Assembly: GCF_004153225.1 (NCBI RefSeq)
Contig: NZ_SEMB01000010.1
Location: 1 to 64,000 of the forward strand
Source: Sporolactobacillus sp. THM7-7
Lineage (GTDB): Bacteria; Bacillota; Bacilli; Bacillales; Sporolactobacillaceae
Direction: 5' to 3'
Length of the DNA: 64,000 nt
Numbering within the stretch: position 1 is the stretch's first letter; each line of letters opens with the position of its first letter. The position numbers and the translations under genes were made by a program. Under the pieces are notes generated by a model, which was not told where the DNA came from, did no database searches, and was given only the letters and a program-made list of their open reading frames with translations. Of this stretch, positions 1-10,058 are shown piece by piece.

Positions 1-162
1 TGCAAGGTCTGCAAGGTTTTTTTCCGGAAAAGCCCGGAAAATCGTTTCTTTTCCTTGCCTATCTATTCGACAAAAAGGCGTATAAATCCTGCCGTATCAA
101 CGTTTTTTGTATGTTCAGCAAACCCTAAATACCGAAAAATCAAATAAAAATAAAGGAACAGA

Positions 163-187
163 GGCAGGACGGGTCCCCCGTTCTGCC
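163..187 (-). terminator. Likely terminator of the MFS gene
   Basis: An 11-bp inverted repeat (163-173 with 177-187, one mismatch) has a 3-base loop. Read on the minus strand it is followed by a T-rich stretch, about 97 bases past the MFS stop codon. Confidence 0.5.
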
Positions 188-283
188 TTAATCTTTGTTT
201 CAATATCGACAAAGGATGCGTCTTCAATCAAGAGCGGCAGCACCCCGTCTGTTTTTTGCAAAAATGTGGCTTTTGATGGCTTT

Positions 284-1555
284 TCAATCGGATACATGCC
301 GTCCGGCAGTCTCTTTTATAAAATACAGTGGAATAAAAACCAATGCACTGGATATCGCCAGGGCAATGTAGTTCCACGTCCATCCGAATGTCTGGATAAT
401 ATAGCCGACCACGGGGGCTACTAATGCACCCGATAAGCCGAACCCGATCCCCACCAATAGTCCAAGGCTCGATGCAGCTGTCTCGGGTGTTGAATCGATA
501 ATCAGCGAATTGATAACGGAATAAGGAGAATTTCTGAAAATGCCCCATATAATCAGGATGATCCATCCGGTTGTCGCGCTGTTAATAAAGATACAGCCCA
601 AGGCGCTGAGCGCGGTTCCAGCGGTGAGGATGGTCAGAGAGAATTTCCGGCCATAGTGGTCGCTGATGGTGCCCCAGACGATCTGCCCCATCCAGCCCGT
701 AATGCCTGAAGCTCCTGAGATCAGCGCGGCAAGCGAAAGAGATAGGCCTAATTCGCTTGTTAATCGGTACGTCAGGAATGTCACGATGCCCTGTTCGGTC
801 CATAGAAACAAAAAATCAATTAAAATCGTTAACACGACATTGCGATTTTTTAATGATTGGATCGCATTTGACAGAACCTGTTTGTGGGTTGTTTGATTTC
901 TGTTTGCGACCGGCCGGGTCAGATGTTTCTCATCAATCCAATGATAGACGCGCCGCTCGTTTGCAGCCGTGCCGATGGATAATTGAATCAGCATCATGAC
1001 CACGCCGATTAAGGGGATCCATAAAAAGGCGTCCCGCCAGGTGCCGTAGGCGAGCACGGCCGACAGCAGAATCGGTCCGACGAACTGACCAAAAGGCATA
1101 CCTGTCTGATTGACGCCTAAGGCAAAACCGCGATTTTCCTTTTGCCAGAAATCGCTGACCAGTGCCGCGCTGATCGGCTCCATGGCTCCGGTACCGACGC
1201 CCATGATCACACGCCAAAACTGCAAGCCGAACACGCCTTTTGTGAAAAAAGTCGCCAGTCCGCTGAGCATAGTCACGATGCAGCTGGCCGACCAGGTCCA
1301 GACGCGGCGATGGCCTGTCCCGATTCTGTCCGCGATGAAACCGACCAGAGCGGCCCCTGCAAACGTTCCGACAAAATTTAATGAATTCAGAAGACCGGCC
1401 TGTACCGAATTCATATGAAATTCCTCCATGATGGCTGGCAGGACGGTTGGCAGTATCTGGCGGTCGACCGCGATCAGCAGCATCGACAATGTTCCGATAA
1501 TCATCATCATCCATGAAACAGGATGACCTTGAGGTATCCAGCTTTTCTTGTTCAT
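284..1555 (-). CDS. MFS family transporter
   Basis: A 423-residue polytopic membrane protein of usual major facilitator length, with about 12 hydrophobic segments. The loop after the second segment (GFIADRIGTGHRR) resembles MFS motif A, and a second such loop (GTISDHYGRKFS) lies in the C-terminal half, as expected from the internal duplication of the family. Acidic and basic residues in the first membrane segment (AVDRQILP) recall organic-anion or sugar-acid carriers, but the substrate cannot be read from the sequence. It stands alone on the minus strand with its own probable terminator. The family is secure; the function is open. Confidence 0.85.
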   Translation of the reverse strand: MNKKSWIPQGHPVSWMMMIIGTLSMLLIAVDRQILPTVLPAIMEEFHMNSVQAGLLNSLNFVGTFAGAALVGFIADRIGTGHRRVWTWSASCIVTMLSGLATFFTKGVFGLQFWRVIMGVGTGAMEPISAALVSDFWQKENRGFALGVNQTGMPFGQFVGPILLSAVLAYGTWRDAFLWIPLIGVVMMLIQLSIGTAANERRVYHWIDEKHLTRPVANRNQTTHKQVLSNAIQSLKNRNVVLTILIDFLFLWTEQGIVTFLTYRLTSELGLSLSLAALISGASGITGWMGQIVWGTISDHYGRKFSLTILTAGTALSALGCIFINSATTGWIILIIWGIFRNSPYSVINSLIIDSTPETAASSLGLLVGIGFGLSGALVAPVVGYIIQTFGWTWNYIALAISSALVFIPLYFIKETAGRHVSD

Positions 1556-1697
1556 TTTTTTCGTATCCTTGTATCCTTTTCCGTATTCCCGGAACCCCCC
1601 TGCGTCAACAACAAGGCCGAAGCGAAAGGAACTGGGGCTTTGCTTTCATCAATCAGAGCCATAAAAGAGATAGTCCTTTGATTTACAGACGAAAGTT

Positions 1698-2966
1698 TTA
1701 TGATTGATCAACCCTTGAAGATGCTGTATCCACCAGTTGCTTCCTGCTTTCATGGGAAACAGGAGCTCCGCTGCTTTCGTTTTGATAACCTGGAAGCGTG
1801 CGGCGGATCACGCGGCGGCGGTTATTCGAATCATAAAAATCGAAATGGCTCTTCTGGCTGACTTGATGGAGATAGTAATCCGCTGGTTTGTTCAGAGAGA
1901 GTATCTTGCCCAGCTGCTTTACCGTCTCATCGACGGTGAATGTGACGTCTCCGAACAGGTCTTTGGAGAAATCCAGATAGGCGCCGCGTATTTTAAGATA
2001 TTCAGCCTGATCGAACTGGAAGAAAAGTACAGGCTTGTCGAGATAATAAAAGTCCCACGAGACGCTCGAATAATCCGTAATCAGCAGATCGCACGAGAGA
2101 ATCAGCTGCTGGATATCCTGATCCGGTCTGCAAAACATGTCTTTCGGCAGTTGTCGGTTGTTTTTAACGACTTCTTGGAACATCGGCTGCATAAATGGAT
2201 GAAGCATCACTTTTAACCGATAATGATGACGGCGCAGCACGTCATGAAGTCCTGGATGGTTGAGCAGCCCGGAAATATTTTGGTAATAACGGCTGTCAAA
2301 AAAAGTCTCATCTTCGTTCAGCCATTCCCGCCATGTCGGCATATACAGCACGGTTCGGGTCGGGGCCTGGCCGCGATTGGTATAAAGCGTATCATAACGA
2401 GGCATACCGGTGACGATCAGTTTTTTCTCTGGAATCCCCCAATATTTGTTCTTGATTCGCTTTTCCTCCCGCGAGGAGCAGATAAAATAGGTACTGCGCC
2501 GTGTGTCAAAGTTGAAAAGATTCTTTTTCAGTCCGTCAACACCGTGCCCCATGTATACTTTGATTAACTTCGGATTGGCAAAACGGGAAAAATCGATGGC
2601 CGGCGCCACATCGGATTCCAAGGAATGAGAATAATAGCTGATCACCGCATGGTCATACAGTAAATAATTCCAAACCGACCCTAATTTGTAAACCGGGCCG
2701 TCAATCGTCTCAGCAACGGGGCTGTGAACGTCATTCAGTCCGAAGAAAACGATATAATCCGGACAGTTTTTTCGTAAAAATCGATGCATCGCAGCGGCGT
2801 TATCGGCATATTTTTCGCCGCAGTGCCCGCCGATAAGAGCAATCTTTTTCTTCCTGAAATAAAAATAAAAAAACGGCCGAAGGACTTTGGCGAGGATAAT
2901 AGCCGGCAAGTAATGGGAAAGCCCTTTTTTTCTCGGCAAAAATGATTTTTTTGCAATCATACCCAA
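1698..2966 (-). CDS. CDP-glycerol glycerophosphotransferase family protein (TagB/TagF-like)
   Basis: A 422-residue protein with the hallmarks of the family that transfers glycerol-phosphate from CDP-glycerol to teichoic acid or related polymers at the inner membrane face. GHGVDG lies mid-protein, followed by MPTWREW, the catalytic-region HPFM, and TDYSSVSWDF with FFQFDQ near the C-terminus. The N-terminus is basic with a short hydrophobic patch, fitting peripheral membrane attachment. The TTG start at 2966 is chosen because AGGA lies 8 bases upstream; an ATG two codons later is possible. No other teichoic acid genes are adjacent, so polymer and role (primer, polymerase, or a modifying enzyme) cannot be assigned. 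Confidence 0.85.
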   Translation of the reverse strand: MGMIAKKSFLPRKKGLSHYLPAIILAKVLRPFFYFYFRKKKIALIGGHCGEKYADNAAAMHRFLRKNCPDYIVFFGLNDVHSPVAETIDGPVYKLGSVWNYLLYDHAVISYYSHSLESDVAPAIDFSRFANPKLIKVYMGHGVDGLKKNLFNFDTRRSTYFICSSREEKRIKNKYWGIPEKKLIVTGMPRYDTLYTNRGQAPTRTVLYMPTWREWLNEDETFFDSRYYQNISGLLNHPGLHDVLRRHHYRLKVMLHPFMQPMFQEVVKNNRQLPKDMFCRPDQDIQQLILSCDLLITDYSSVSWDFYYLDKPVLFFQFDQAEYLKIRGAYLDFSKDLFGDVTFTVDETVKQLGKILSLNKPADYYLHQVSQKSHFDFYDSNNRRRVIRRTLPGYQNESSGAPVSHESRKQLVDTASSRVDQS

Positions 2967-3101
2967 TTGATCCGTCCTCTTTTTTATTTTGCCTGTGAAC
3001 CCAACACTTTTTATAGGCTATTTTTGATATTATCATTTTTCGGAGGATGGAACGAGTATTGTGCTCGGGAAGCACCTCGGCGACTTGGCTATTCCGTTTC
3101 T

Positions 3102-3141
3102 ATTAGGGGTCAAAAAGTCGCCCTGAAACGAGAAAGTCGCG
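3102..3141 (-). repeat. Two diverged units of the ~21-bp GCGACTTT repeat
   Basis: Read on the minus strand, two successive units begin GCGACTTT about 20 bases apart. They resemble the units of the tandem array at 35496-35658, which suggests a dispersed intergenic repeat family. Confidence 0.4.
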
Positions 3142-3152
3142 CTGAATCATGA

Positions 3153-3302
3153 GAGTGGGTTTATTCAGGGAAAGAAGTAAATGAATATTTGCAACAGTTT
3201 TATGAGGATTATGCCACACTGCGCCGTGAGCTCATTATTTACCCATTCACGTATCGGAAGAACAGTCAATACGAAATGAATCCTCCGGAATTGTGGCGTT
3301 AA
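3153..3302 (+). pseudogene. Relic of a DUF2087-type protein C-terminus
   Basis: An open frame of about 49 codons, with a stop directly upstream and no start codon or ribosome site, encodes KEVNEYLQQFYEDYATLRRE and ends in ELWR. This resembles the C-terminal DUF2087 domain of ArsR- or GNAT-linked proteins (EVNE...DYATLRRELI...YW). The part before it is absent, so it reads as a decayed gene end. The rest of the 2967-3533 interval holds a repeat remnant and no intact gene. Confidence 0.45.
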
Positions 3303-3533
3303 GGTGAAAGGATAGAACGAATTATTGATGAAAACGTTTATAATCTCTAAATAGACTTTACAAATTTGGGCAACCTTTGTAACATGTAACATACAGCTCG
3401 ATGAGGCGCGAAAAAGATAGATACAGAGAAAATATCAGAAAATTCACTGTTGCTGGAATGCCATTGTGAATCTGGTTTCCTCCTGCCTCAATTAGGGTTG
3501 GCTGCACACATTTACAGAAGGGAATTTTTAAGG

Positions 3534-4958
3534 ATGGAACTGTTTAGGAAGAAGTCTTTGGATTACCTGAAGAGACAGGCAACCGGGAAAAAAGGCCTGC
3601 GGAAGGCGATGGGGGCCTTTGATTTAACTATGCTGGGCGTTGGCGCCGTCATTGGGACCGGTATATTTGTCCTTACAGGCGTAGTCGCCGCGGAAAATGC
3701 CGGTCCCGCAATTATTTTGTCTTTCATTTTCTCCGGGCTTGCTTGTGCATTCGCTGCGCTGTGTTATTCGGAATTCGCTTCAATGATCCCCGCTTCAGGG
3801 AGCGCGTATACCTATAGCTATGCGACTTTCGGCGAGTTAATTGCCTGGATTCTTGGATGGGATCTGATTCTGGAATATGGGCTTGCCTGTGCTGTCGTCG
3901 CGAGCGGATGGTCTGCCTATTTTCAGGAATTGATCCGTGGTTTTGGTATTCAACTGCCCGCATGGATCAGCGGAGCGTATAATCCGGCAAAAGGGGCTTA
4001 CGTTGACATTTTGGCGGTGGCGATTGTCTTCATACTGTCTTTGGTACTGATGACAGGTGTCAAGCAGTCGAGCCGCATCAATGATATTATGGTCGTTGTT
4101 AAAATCAGTGTTGTTGTGCTTTTCATCATTGTCGGCGCTTTTTACGTGAAACCGTCAAACTGGTCGCCCTTCATGCCTTTTGGCTTCGGCGGCGTGATGC
4201 AGGGGGCGGCGACAGCTTTTCTGGCATATATCGGATTTGACGCCGTATCGTCCGCATCCGAGGAGGTCCGGAATCCGCAGCGAAATATGCCGATCGGTAT
4301 CCTGTCGTCACTTGGCATATGCATGATTCTGTATGTTGCGGTTTCGGTCGTGCTGACTGGCATGGTTCCTTATACAAAGCTAGGCGTTGGCGATCCGGTT
4401 GCCTTCGCCCTGCGCTTTGTTCATCAGGACTGGGTGGCCGGTTTTGTCTCATTGGGAGCGATTCTTGGCATCACAACGGTGCTGTTCGTGATGATGTACG
4501 GTCAGACGCGCCTTTTCTTTGCAATCAGTCGGGACGGCCTGCTTCCAAAAGGCATTTCAAAACTGACCGAAAAAACAAAAACGCCTACCCGATGCATTCT
4601 GTTAACGTGGCTGATGGCGACAGTATTTTCTGCTGTGATTCCACTCAATGAATTAGCCGAACTGACAAATATCGGGACACTGTTTGCTTTTATCGTTGTC
4701 TCAATCGGCGTACCTGTCCTCCGAATCACCCGTCCAAAGATCAAAAGAAATTTCAGGGTGCCTCTCGTTCCTGTCGTTTCCATTCTGGCTATTGTTTCCT
4801 GTGGCTATTTAATGGTGAACCTTTCTCAAACGACCTGGATCAGGTTTGCGGTCTGGTTTGCTTTTGGTCTTGTGATTTATTTCGCTTATGGCTATCGTCA
4901 CAGTGAAATCGGTATTTTACGCAGGTCGGCCAAGCCGGATGAACTGGTTAAGGAATGA
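3534..4958 (+). CDS. APC-family amino acid permease
   Basis: A 474-residue amino acid-polyamine-organocation transporter with about 12 membrane segments. The first carries the substrate-backbone motif GVGAVIGTGIFVLTG; later segments include AFLAYIGFDAVSSASEE and RNPQRNMPIGI, typical of the cationic amino acid transporter branch (B. subtilis YfnA/YhdG type). The ATG at 3534 is preferred because AGAAGGGA lies about 10 bases upstream and the encoded MELFRKKS matches the usual short basic start; the frame stays open 28 codons further without a better site. Monocistronic. The exact amino acid is not deducible. Confidence 0.88.
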   Translation: MELFRKKSLDYLKRQATGKKGLRKAMGAFDLTMLGVGAVIGTGIFVLTGVVAAENAGPAIILSFIFSGLACAFAALCYSEFASMIPASGSAYTYSYATFGELIAWILGWDLILEYGLACAVVASGWSAYFQELIRGFGIQLPAWISGAYNPAKGAYVDILAVAIVFILSLVLMTGVKQSSRINDIMVVVKISVVVLFIIVGAFYVKPSNWSPFMPFGFGGVMQGAATAFLAYIGFDAVSSASEEVRNPQRNMPIGILSSLGICMILYVAVSVVLTGMVPYTKLGVGDPVAFALRFVHQDWVAGFVSLGAILGITTVLFVMMYGQTRLFFAISRDGLLPKGISKLTEKTKTPTRCILLTWLMATVFSAVIPLNELAELTNIGTLFAFIVVSIGVPVLRITRPKIKRNFRVPLVPVVSILAIVSCGYLMVNLSQTTWIRFAVWFAFGLVIYFAYGYRHSEIGILRRSAKPDELVKE

Positions 4959-5427
4959 CGGACGAGTGGGCATGCTTTAGATGTGAGACAATACTCACGA
5001 GCCAATTCTTTAGGTTCTCGCCGATAAGGATGGGAGATTTGCCCCTTTTTTCCTTCGGGCGATCACCATCCGATTAAGGGGTTTTGGCCCCATTTTTCTT
5101 GATAAAGCGTTCGAAGTCTGTTTGGCGTTGTTGCGCAACTTCCAAATGTGTCTCAGATATAAGGAGAAAAACAGGAGTGTATGCATCAATATCATATACT
5201 CCTGTTTTTCATTTCTGTTTCATTATCTGTCTTCAGAGTCTGCTCTTTCATCGATTATTCCCCTAGAATCGATCTACAACTTATTTTATTCAAGTGTAAA
5301 AAGGGTTGCTTAGGCTGGCCCGATTTGTCGTTCATTGGGTATGGTACCATATGTTGTGCTTTCTTTTTCTTACTGATACCATATATGTTACCGTTATGGA
5401 GAATAAATGACAGGCGGAATAGGTTAT
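4959..5427. other. Intergenic stretch with no intact gene
   Basis: Apart from the hairpin at 5166-5210, this 469-base interval shows no gene I can support. A short minus-strand frame ending near 5078 (reading ETHLEVAQQRQTDFERF) looks protein-like but has no start site or recognisable family. Confidence 0.4.
5166..5210 (+). terminator. Strong hairpin, probable terminator
   Basis: An 18-bp stem (5166-5183 with 5193-5210, one G-T pair) with a 9-base loop ends in a run of five T on the plus strand. The gene it once served is not obvious; the permease stop is about 200 bases upstream. Confidence 0.6.
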
Positions 5428-5749
5428 ATGGATATCAATCAATTTCAAAGTTGGATGCATCATTTTTATCGCCAAAGAAGGGGGGGACGAGCTCAGTCCG
5501 TTTGTCCGGATTGGATTCCTATCCGATGAAACCGGGGAAGTTGCCCGCGCGATTCGTGCCATAGAAATTGGAAGAGATCATCCAAATGAAAAAACTTTAA
5601 CAGATGTAGAACAAAAAGACAATCTTAAGGAGAAATTAGGAGACTTGCTCGGCAATGTCTTGATTTTGGCGGGCAAATATGACCTGTCTTTAGAAGAGAT
5701 TCTGGAATCTCACAGGATGAAGTTATTAGAACGGTTTGCAGCGGAATAA
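5428..5749 (+). pseudogene. MazG-like nucleotide pyrophosphohydrolase, frameshifted
   Basis: From ATG 5428 the frame reads MDINQFQSWMHHFYRQR and then runs into a stop near 5528. One base out, a second frame continues the same protein: DELSPFVRIGFLSDETGEVA, then KEKLGDLLGNVLILAGKYD, ending at 5749. The E-x-x-E and helix pattern is that of the all-alpha NTP pyrophosphatase (MazG/YpjD) superfamily, which hydrolyses non-canonical NTPs. The break lies in a run of seven G at 5480-5486; six G would restore one frame of about 106 codons. This is either a true mutation, a phase-variable tract or a sequencing error. A more decayed relative lies at 13871-14083. Confidence 0.7.
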
Positions 5750-5862
5750 TAGGACTCCAGCTCCAAAAAATGTCTTTACTTTGTGTGATCGGTTTAGGCA
5801 GGAAAGGGGAATACAACATACGCTCACAACGGGAATAAGAGGCATTCCCATTTAGTATGCTG

Positions 5863-5920
5863 AAACAGAAACAGTCCGTGTTGCCATACGACTACACGGA
5901 CCGTTTCTGTTTTTGTTTTT
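5863..5920 (+). terminator. Rho-independent terminator after the MazG-like gene
   Basis: A 19-bp near-perfect stem (5863-5881 with 5894-5912) is followed by a T-rich run on the plus strand. It separates the MazG-like gene from the convergent nickel transporter. Confidence 0.75.
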
Positions 5921-5978
5921 TACTTATTTTGGATCCCGTTCTACAATTACTTCAATTTTTTCTATCTTCCTACAGAGA

Positions 5979-7004
5979 TTATTTTTCTTGTTTGGCCATC
6001 GGCATGACATGTTTCTTCCACACGATGAAAGACGTGAGCCAAACGGTAAGAAAGATAAATACCAATCCATAGCCGACCGCATTAAAATTGATTTTCTGGA
6101 GACTGAACCAGAACGCATTTTTCCACTCAAATGCAGACGAAAGCACCTGCCCTAATTCGACGGAGCCAATAATCAGAGCGACCGTGACCGAAAGGCTGGT
6201 AACAATGATGTTGTAATAGAGCTTACGAATCGGTGTGTGAAAGGCCAGTTTATAAGCTTTAGTCATGAGAATGGAGTCCAGTGTATCCACGACCACCATT
6301 CCGGATGCAAACAACATTGGAAGAGCGAGAACGGCCGCAAAAGAAATGGTGCTCTTAGTCATACCCGCCGACAAAGCTAATAAGGCAATTTCCGTAGTTG
6401 TATCAAATCCTAATCCGAATAAGAACCCAATCGGGTAGATTTGGTAACTGTGATTGATCAATCGAAACAAACGGTGGAATAGTTTCACAAAGGGTCCGCG
6501 TGACCAGAGCCTATGATCGGATAGATCCAGATTTATTTGTTTGTTTTCTTTCCAGTGACGATAAGCGCTTCGACATTCGATCAGAATAACAAGATTGACC
6601 ATCGCAATAGCGATGAGAAATAATCCTGAGATCGTCGCTCCGATCCAGCTTCCGGTCTGGCGAATCAATGAAAAGTGCTGCTGTGACCAGTGCACGAAGA
6701 GACTGAGCGCGACGGACATAATAAGAACGACACTCGAATGACCGAGCGAGAAGAAAAAGCCGACCCCTGAAGAAGGGCGATTCTCTTCAATCAATTTACG
6801 AACCGTGTTATCTATGGCAGCAATATGGTCCGCGTCAAAAGCGTGCCGAAGTCCGAGCAGGTAAGCGGCAAGTCCGACGCCTTTCATCATTGGAGCGGCT
6901 TCAGATGACAGTAATAATAGGGCGATACTGACTATATTTAAGAGAACGCAACTCAATAGATAAGGGCTCCATTGATTCTTCATCCAGTCCGATTTTGTCT
7001 TCAA
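5979..7004 (-). CDS. NiCoT-family nickel/cobalt transporter
   Basis: A 341-residue membrane protein with the NiCoT signatures: RHAFDADHIAAIDN in the second membrane segment (the metal-recognition motif of HoxN/NixA), then FFSLGHSSVV, and LGFDTTTEIALL in the middle. It should import Ni2+ (or Co2+) using the ion gradient. It closes the lactate racemase gene cluster on the same strand, so it probably supplies nickel for the LarA cofactor, replacing the ABC-type nickel system linked to lar in Lactiplantibacillus plantarum. It starts at TTG 7004 with GGAG about 10 bases upstream. The 169-base gap to the channel gene could hold its own promoter. Confidence 0.88.
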   Translation of the reverse strand: MKTKSDWMKNQWSPYLLSCVLLNIVSIALLLLSSEAAPMMKGVGLAAYLLGLRHAFDADHIAAIDNTVRKLIEENRPSSGVGFFFSLGHSSVVLIMSVALSLFVHWSQQHFSLIRQTGSWIGATISGLFLIAIAMVNLVILIECRSAYRHWKENKQINLDLSDHRLWSRGPFVKLFHRLFRLINHSYQIYPIGFLFGLGFDTTTEIALLALSAGMTKSTISFAAVLALPMLFASGMVVVDTLDSILMTKAYKLAFHTPIRKLYYNIIVTSLSVTVALIIGSVELGQVLSSAFEWKNAFWFSLQKINFNAVGYGLVFIFLTVWLTSFIVWKKHVMPMAKQEK

Positions 7005-7173
7005 AATAAAAACTCCAATACTCTTTTATACAAAATGATAGAGATGTTACAAGAATCGTGTTTTCTGACACGTCAAATCGTTCTAGCGGATTGAAGCAAG
7101 AAAAACGATGCTCAGCCTGGGTCAAAGACTTGGCTTTGCCCAATTATCTTTCTTTAATGACGTTCCCGAGTAT

Positions 7174-7914
7174 TTAATTACCGAATATAATTTTGTATAG
7201 AAACACGGCGATAATACCGGCAATGATCGGTGCGACGACAGGAATCCAGGCATAGGACCACTGGGATGAGCCTTTTACAGGTAAAGGGAACAGTGCGTGA
7301 ACAATGCGCGGGCCCAGGTCCCGTGCCGGATTAAGACCTGGTCCGGTCGGTCCGCCAAGCGAGGCGACCAGCGACCAAACGAGAAAGCCGAGACCGAGTT
7401 GCGCGATGCCGCCTTCATGAGCCAGAGTATGGGAGTTCAGGATGAGCATGGCCCCAAAAACGAGAATAAAAGTACCAATAAATTCATTAACAAATCCGTT
7501 AATATAGCTTCCGGACTCGGAAATCGTTGAGCATGTCCCTAAAATTCCGGTTGTGTTTTCTGTCTTGTTGTAGAAGGGTTTGTAGGCTAGAATTAACAAG
7601 CATTGGCCCAGTATCGCCCCAATCATCTGAGCTGTAATGTAAGGGAGGACGTTTGACCAGGGGAATAATCCGTTAATGGCCATTCCCAGAGTGATTGCCG
7701 GATTGATATGGCTTCCGCTGATTGGACCGAACATCATGACGGGAATCATGACGCCGAACCCATAGCCGACCGCAATAATCATCCATCCATTGTGATAACC
7801 TTTTGTCCCCTTTAATTCGACGTTGGCGACGGCTCCGTTGCCGAACATGATCATAATTGCCGTCCCCATCAATTCACTAATTAATCGTACAGAGAGACTA
7901 TAAGCCACTTTCAT
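7174..7914 (-). CDS. larD: MIP-family channel, probable lactate channel LarD
   Basis: A 246-residue aquaporin/glycerol-facilitator protein with six membrane segments and both half-helix NPA motifs (HINPAITLGM near residue 70 and GLNPARDLGP near residue 200). In L. plantarum the lar operon includes larD, a GlpF-type channel that conducts lactic acid. The same position here, directly after larC, supports that role. The sequence alone would also fit a glycerol facilitator. ATG 7914 has a GGAGAAAGGAAG site. The family is certain; the lactate role is inferred from neighbours. Confidence 0.8.
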   Translation of the reverse strand: MKVAYSLSVRLISELMGTAIMIMFGNGAVANVELKGTKGYHNGWMIIAVGYGFGVMIPVMMFGPISGSHINPAITLGMAINGLFPWSNVLPYITAQMIGAILGQCLLILAYKPFYNKTENTTGILGTCSTISESGSYINGFVNEFIGTFILVFGAMLILNSHTLAHEGGIAQLGLGFLVWSLVASLGGPTGPGLNPARDLGPRIVHALFPLPVKGSSQWSYAWIPVVAPIIAGIIAVFLYKIIFGN

Positions 7915-7995
7915 TTCTTCCTTTCTCCATTTTTTCGTTTAAAGCGTTGACTATTTAGATCCATTCTTTAATGATGATAAGAAAGATTATAGATT

Positions 7996-9294
7996 TCATA
8001 TGAGTTTATCGTATTTTGCATGTTTTTCCATTTTTTGTGTAAAACCCGGAAGCTTATGAATCCTTTGTTGTACCGCATCGTAAATAACCGGCAGGGGGAC
8101 GTGAAACTGCTCGGACAGTCGTGCGCAATCATCGAATTCCGGTGTCCACTTTTCAATATCATCAAGTGTCGCATGCTTAATCTGGACAGATCCGTAAGCT
8201 GTCTGTACTTTGAAACAGTCGCGATGCATAATAAAGCGAGGACAGCGAATCACGCGCACGCCCAATGTGGCGGTCTCCATGAAAATGAGTTTTGCCATCT
8301 TCTCCTTTTCTGAGGGCTTCGCGAGGACATTGAGTTTGACGGCCGGCCGATTTTTTTTCATATAAATCGGCGTGTAGAAGGCGTCCAGCGCCCCTTGATC
8401 GAGAAAACGATTGAGTGCAAAACCCAGCATTTCACTGCTTTGATTGTCAATATTCGCTTCAAGTACGACGACTTCATCGTGAACAGGGTTTTCTTTTTGC
8501 TCCCCGAGAAAGCCGCGTAAGGCGTTCATTCGGCCTGTGTCCCGCTTTCCGGTACCATAACCGATTCGTTTCACGTGCATCGACGGCAACGGTCCGAAAT
8601 CGGCCGAAATGGTTTTGATAATGGCCATGCCTGTCGGTGTGATGAGCTCAGTCGGTATGTTTTCCTGAATGTACGGGATTTTCCGGTCGCTGGAGGCCAG
8701 CATCTGGGCGACAGCCGGAACCGGCACGGGCATGAGGCCATGAGCGCAATGGATGAATCCGTCTCCGTCATGAAGCGGAGAGGCGCAGACTTTGTCCACG
8801 CCTAAAAGCTCGAGACCAACGAAGGCGCCGACAATATCGATTATACTGTCGACGGCGCCCACTTCATGAAAATGGACTTCATTAATCGGTTGGCCATGTA
8901 CGTGTGATTCCGCGCGGGCCACTTCTTCAAAAACGCGTGCGGCATTCTTTTTAACCCAGTCGGACAATGGGCTTTGATTGATGATCGACAGACAATCGGA
9001 TAAATGGCGGTGGACCGGGTGATGATGACTATGAGCGCCATGATCGGCGTGTTTTTGATTATTGGAATGTTCATGATAACTTTCTGAATGATCGAGAATA
9101 ACGTCAACATCGCTGCCCGTAATGGCCCCGGTCATCTTCTTCGAATAGTTTATTTTGTATCCGCTGAGAGGCAGTTTCCCAAGCTCACGGGTCAGATCGG
9201 CTGGGTCAACCCCCAAATCGATCAGCGTGCCCAGGATCATATCGCCGCTGATTCCGGAAAAACAGTCAAAATACAGTATGTTCATGGTGCTCAT
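7996..9294 (-). CDS. larC: Nickel-insertion protein LarC
   Basis: A 432-residue protein of the LarC family, which uses CTP to insert nickel into the pincer precursor and forms the finished nickel-pincer nucleotide cofactor. Visible features: N-terminal [14 protein letters not shown], a histidine-rich segment near residues 71-97 (alternating H with N, S and K) likely to bind metal, and the core [16 protein letters not shown]. In L. plantarum larC is split and joined by a programmed frameshift; here it is one continuous frame. It overlaps the end of larB by four bases, so the two are translationally coupled. Confidence 0.93.
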   Translation of the reverse strand: MSTMNILYFDCFSGISGDMILGTLIDLGVDPADLTRELGKLPLSGYKINYSKKMTGAITGSDVDVILDHSESYHEHSNNQKHADHGAHSHHHPVHRHLSDCLSIINQSPLSDWVKKNAARVFEEVARAESHVHGQPINEVHFHEVGAVDSIIDIVGAFVGLELLGVDKVCASPLHDGDGFIHCAHGLMPVPVPAVAQMLASSDRKIPYIQENIPTELITPTGMAIIKTISADFGPLPSMHVKRIGYGTGKRDTGRMNALRGFLGEQKENPVHDEVVVLEANIDNQSSEMLGFALNRFLDQGALDAFYTPIYMKKNRPAVKLNVLAKPSEKEKMAKLIFMETATLGVRVIRCPRFIMHRDCFKVQTAYGSVQIKHATLDDIEKWTPEFDDCARLSEQFHVPLPVIYDAVQQRIHKLPGFTQKMEKHAKYDKLI

Positions 9295-10058
9295 CCTCCG
9301 CTAAATGCTTTCATGATCAGACTTGCTGAGTAGGCGGCGCCAAATCCGTTATCAATGTTGACCACGCTGACACCGCTGGAACAGCTGTTCAGCATGGTCA
9401 GCAAAGCGGCGACACCATGGAAACCGGTCCCGTAGCCGACACTTGTTGGCACGGCTATGACCGGGTGGTCGACGAGTCCGCCGACGACACTGGCTAAAGC
9501 GCCTTCCATCCCGGCAATAACAATGACGACGTCTGCTTTTCTGAGTTTTTCCAGTTGGGCCAGCAATCGATGAAGACCGGCAACGCCAACATCATAAATG
9601 CGTTCCACTCGATGGCCGAACGTTTCAGCAGTGACGGCGGCCTCTTCGGCAACGGGAATATCCGAAGTTCCGGCGGTCACAACGGCCATATAATGATGAG
9701 AACCTCTGTCTTTTTTTTCAACATTGACGACGATGCAGCGAGCCTCTTTATGGAAAACAGCGTGAGGAGCGATCTGCCGTACCGTGTCATAATCCGTTTT
9801 TGAAGCTCGTGTGGCCAGAATATGATGCTCTGTTTGCATGAGCGTCTGAAAAATACCTTTGATCTGCTCCGAGGTTTTTCCTTCACAATAGATGACCTCT
9901 GGAAACCCATTGCGGATTTTCCGATGACGGTCGACTTTCGCATATCCTAAATCTTCAAAGGGCAATGTTTTTAATGAAGAGAAAGCCTCATTTATCGTCA
10001 TGGAACCGTCTTTTACATTTTTTAATAATTCCATGAGTCTATCTTGATACATGACCAT
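9291..10058 (-). CDS. larB: LarB, pyridinium-3,5-biscarboxylate mononucleotide synthase
   Basis: A 255-residue LarB protein. LarB carboxylates and hydrolyses nicotinic acid adenine dinucleotide to the biscarboxylated mononucleotide, the first step of nickel-pincer cofactor synthesis. The PurE-like C-terminal half is clear: [15 protein letters not shown], then [14 protein letters not shown] and [14 protein letters not shown], with a conserved [15 protein letters not shown]. The start lies inside the end of larE (20-base overlap); two in-frame ATGs two codons apart are possible. It lies between larE and larC in a tightly packed operon. Confidence 0.93.
   Translation of the reverse strand: MVMYQDRLMELLKNVKDGSMTINEAFSSLKTLPFEDLGYAKVDRHRKIRNGFPEVIYCEGKTSEQIKGIFQTLMQTEHHILATRASKTDYDTVRQIAPHAVFHKEARCIVVNVEKKDRGSHHYMAVVTAGTSDIPVAEEAAVTAETFGHRVERIYDVGVAGLHRLLAQLEKLRKADVVIVIAGMEGALASVVGGLVDHPVIAVPTSVGYGTGFHGVAALLTMLNSCSSGVSVVNIDNGFGAAYSASLIMKAFSGG

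Noticed and set aside
933-1514. Long second frame inside the MFS gene
   Set aside because: Composition is Arg-rich and lacks any family motif; the overlapping MFS frame has clear membrane segments and motif A.
4959-5165. Possible transposase remnant
   Set aside because: A few protein-like codons occur on the minus strand, but no transposase motif, terminal inverted repeats or target duplication could be found.
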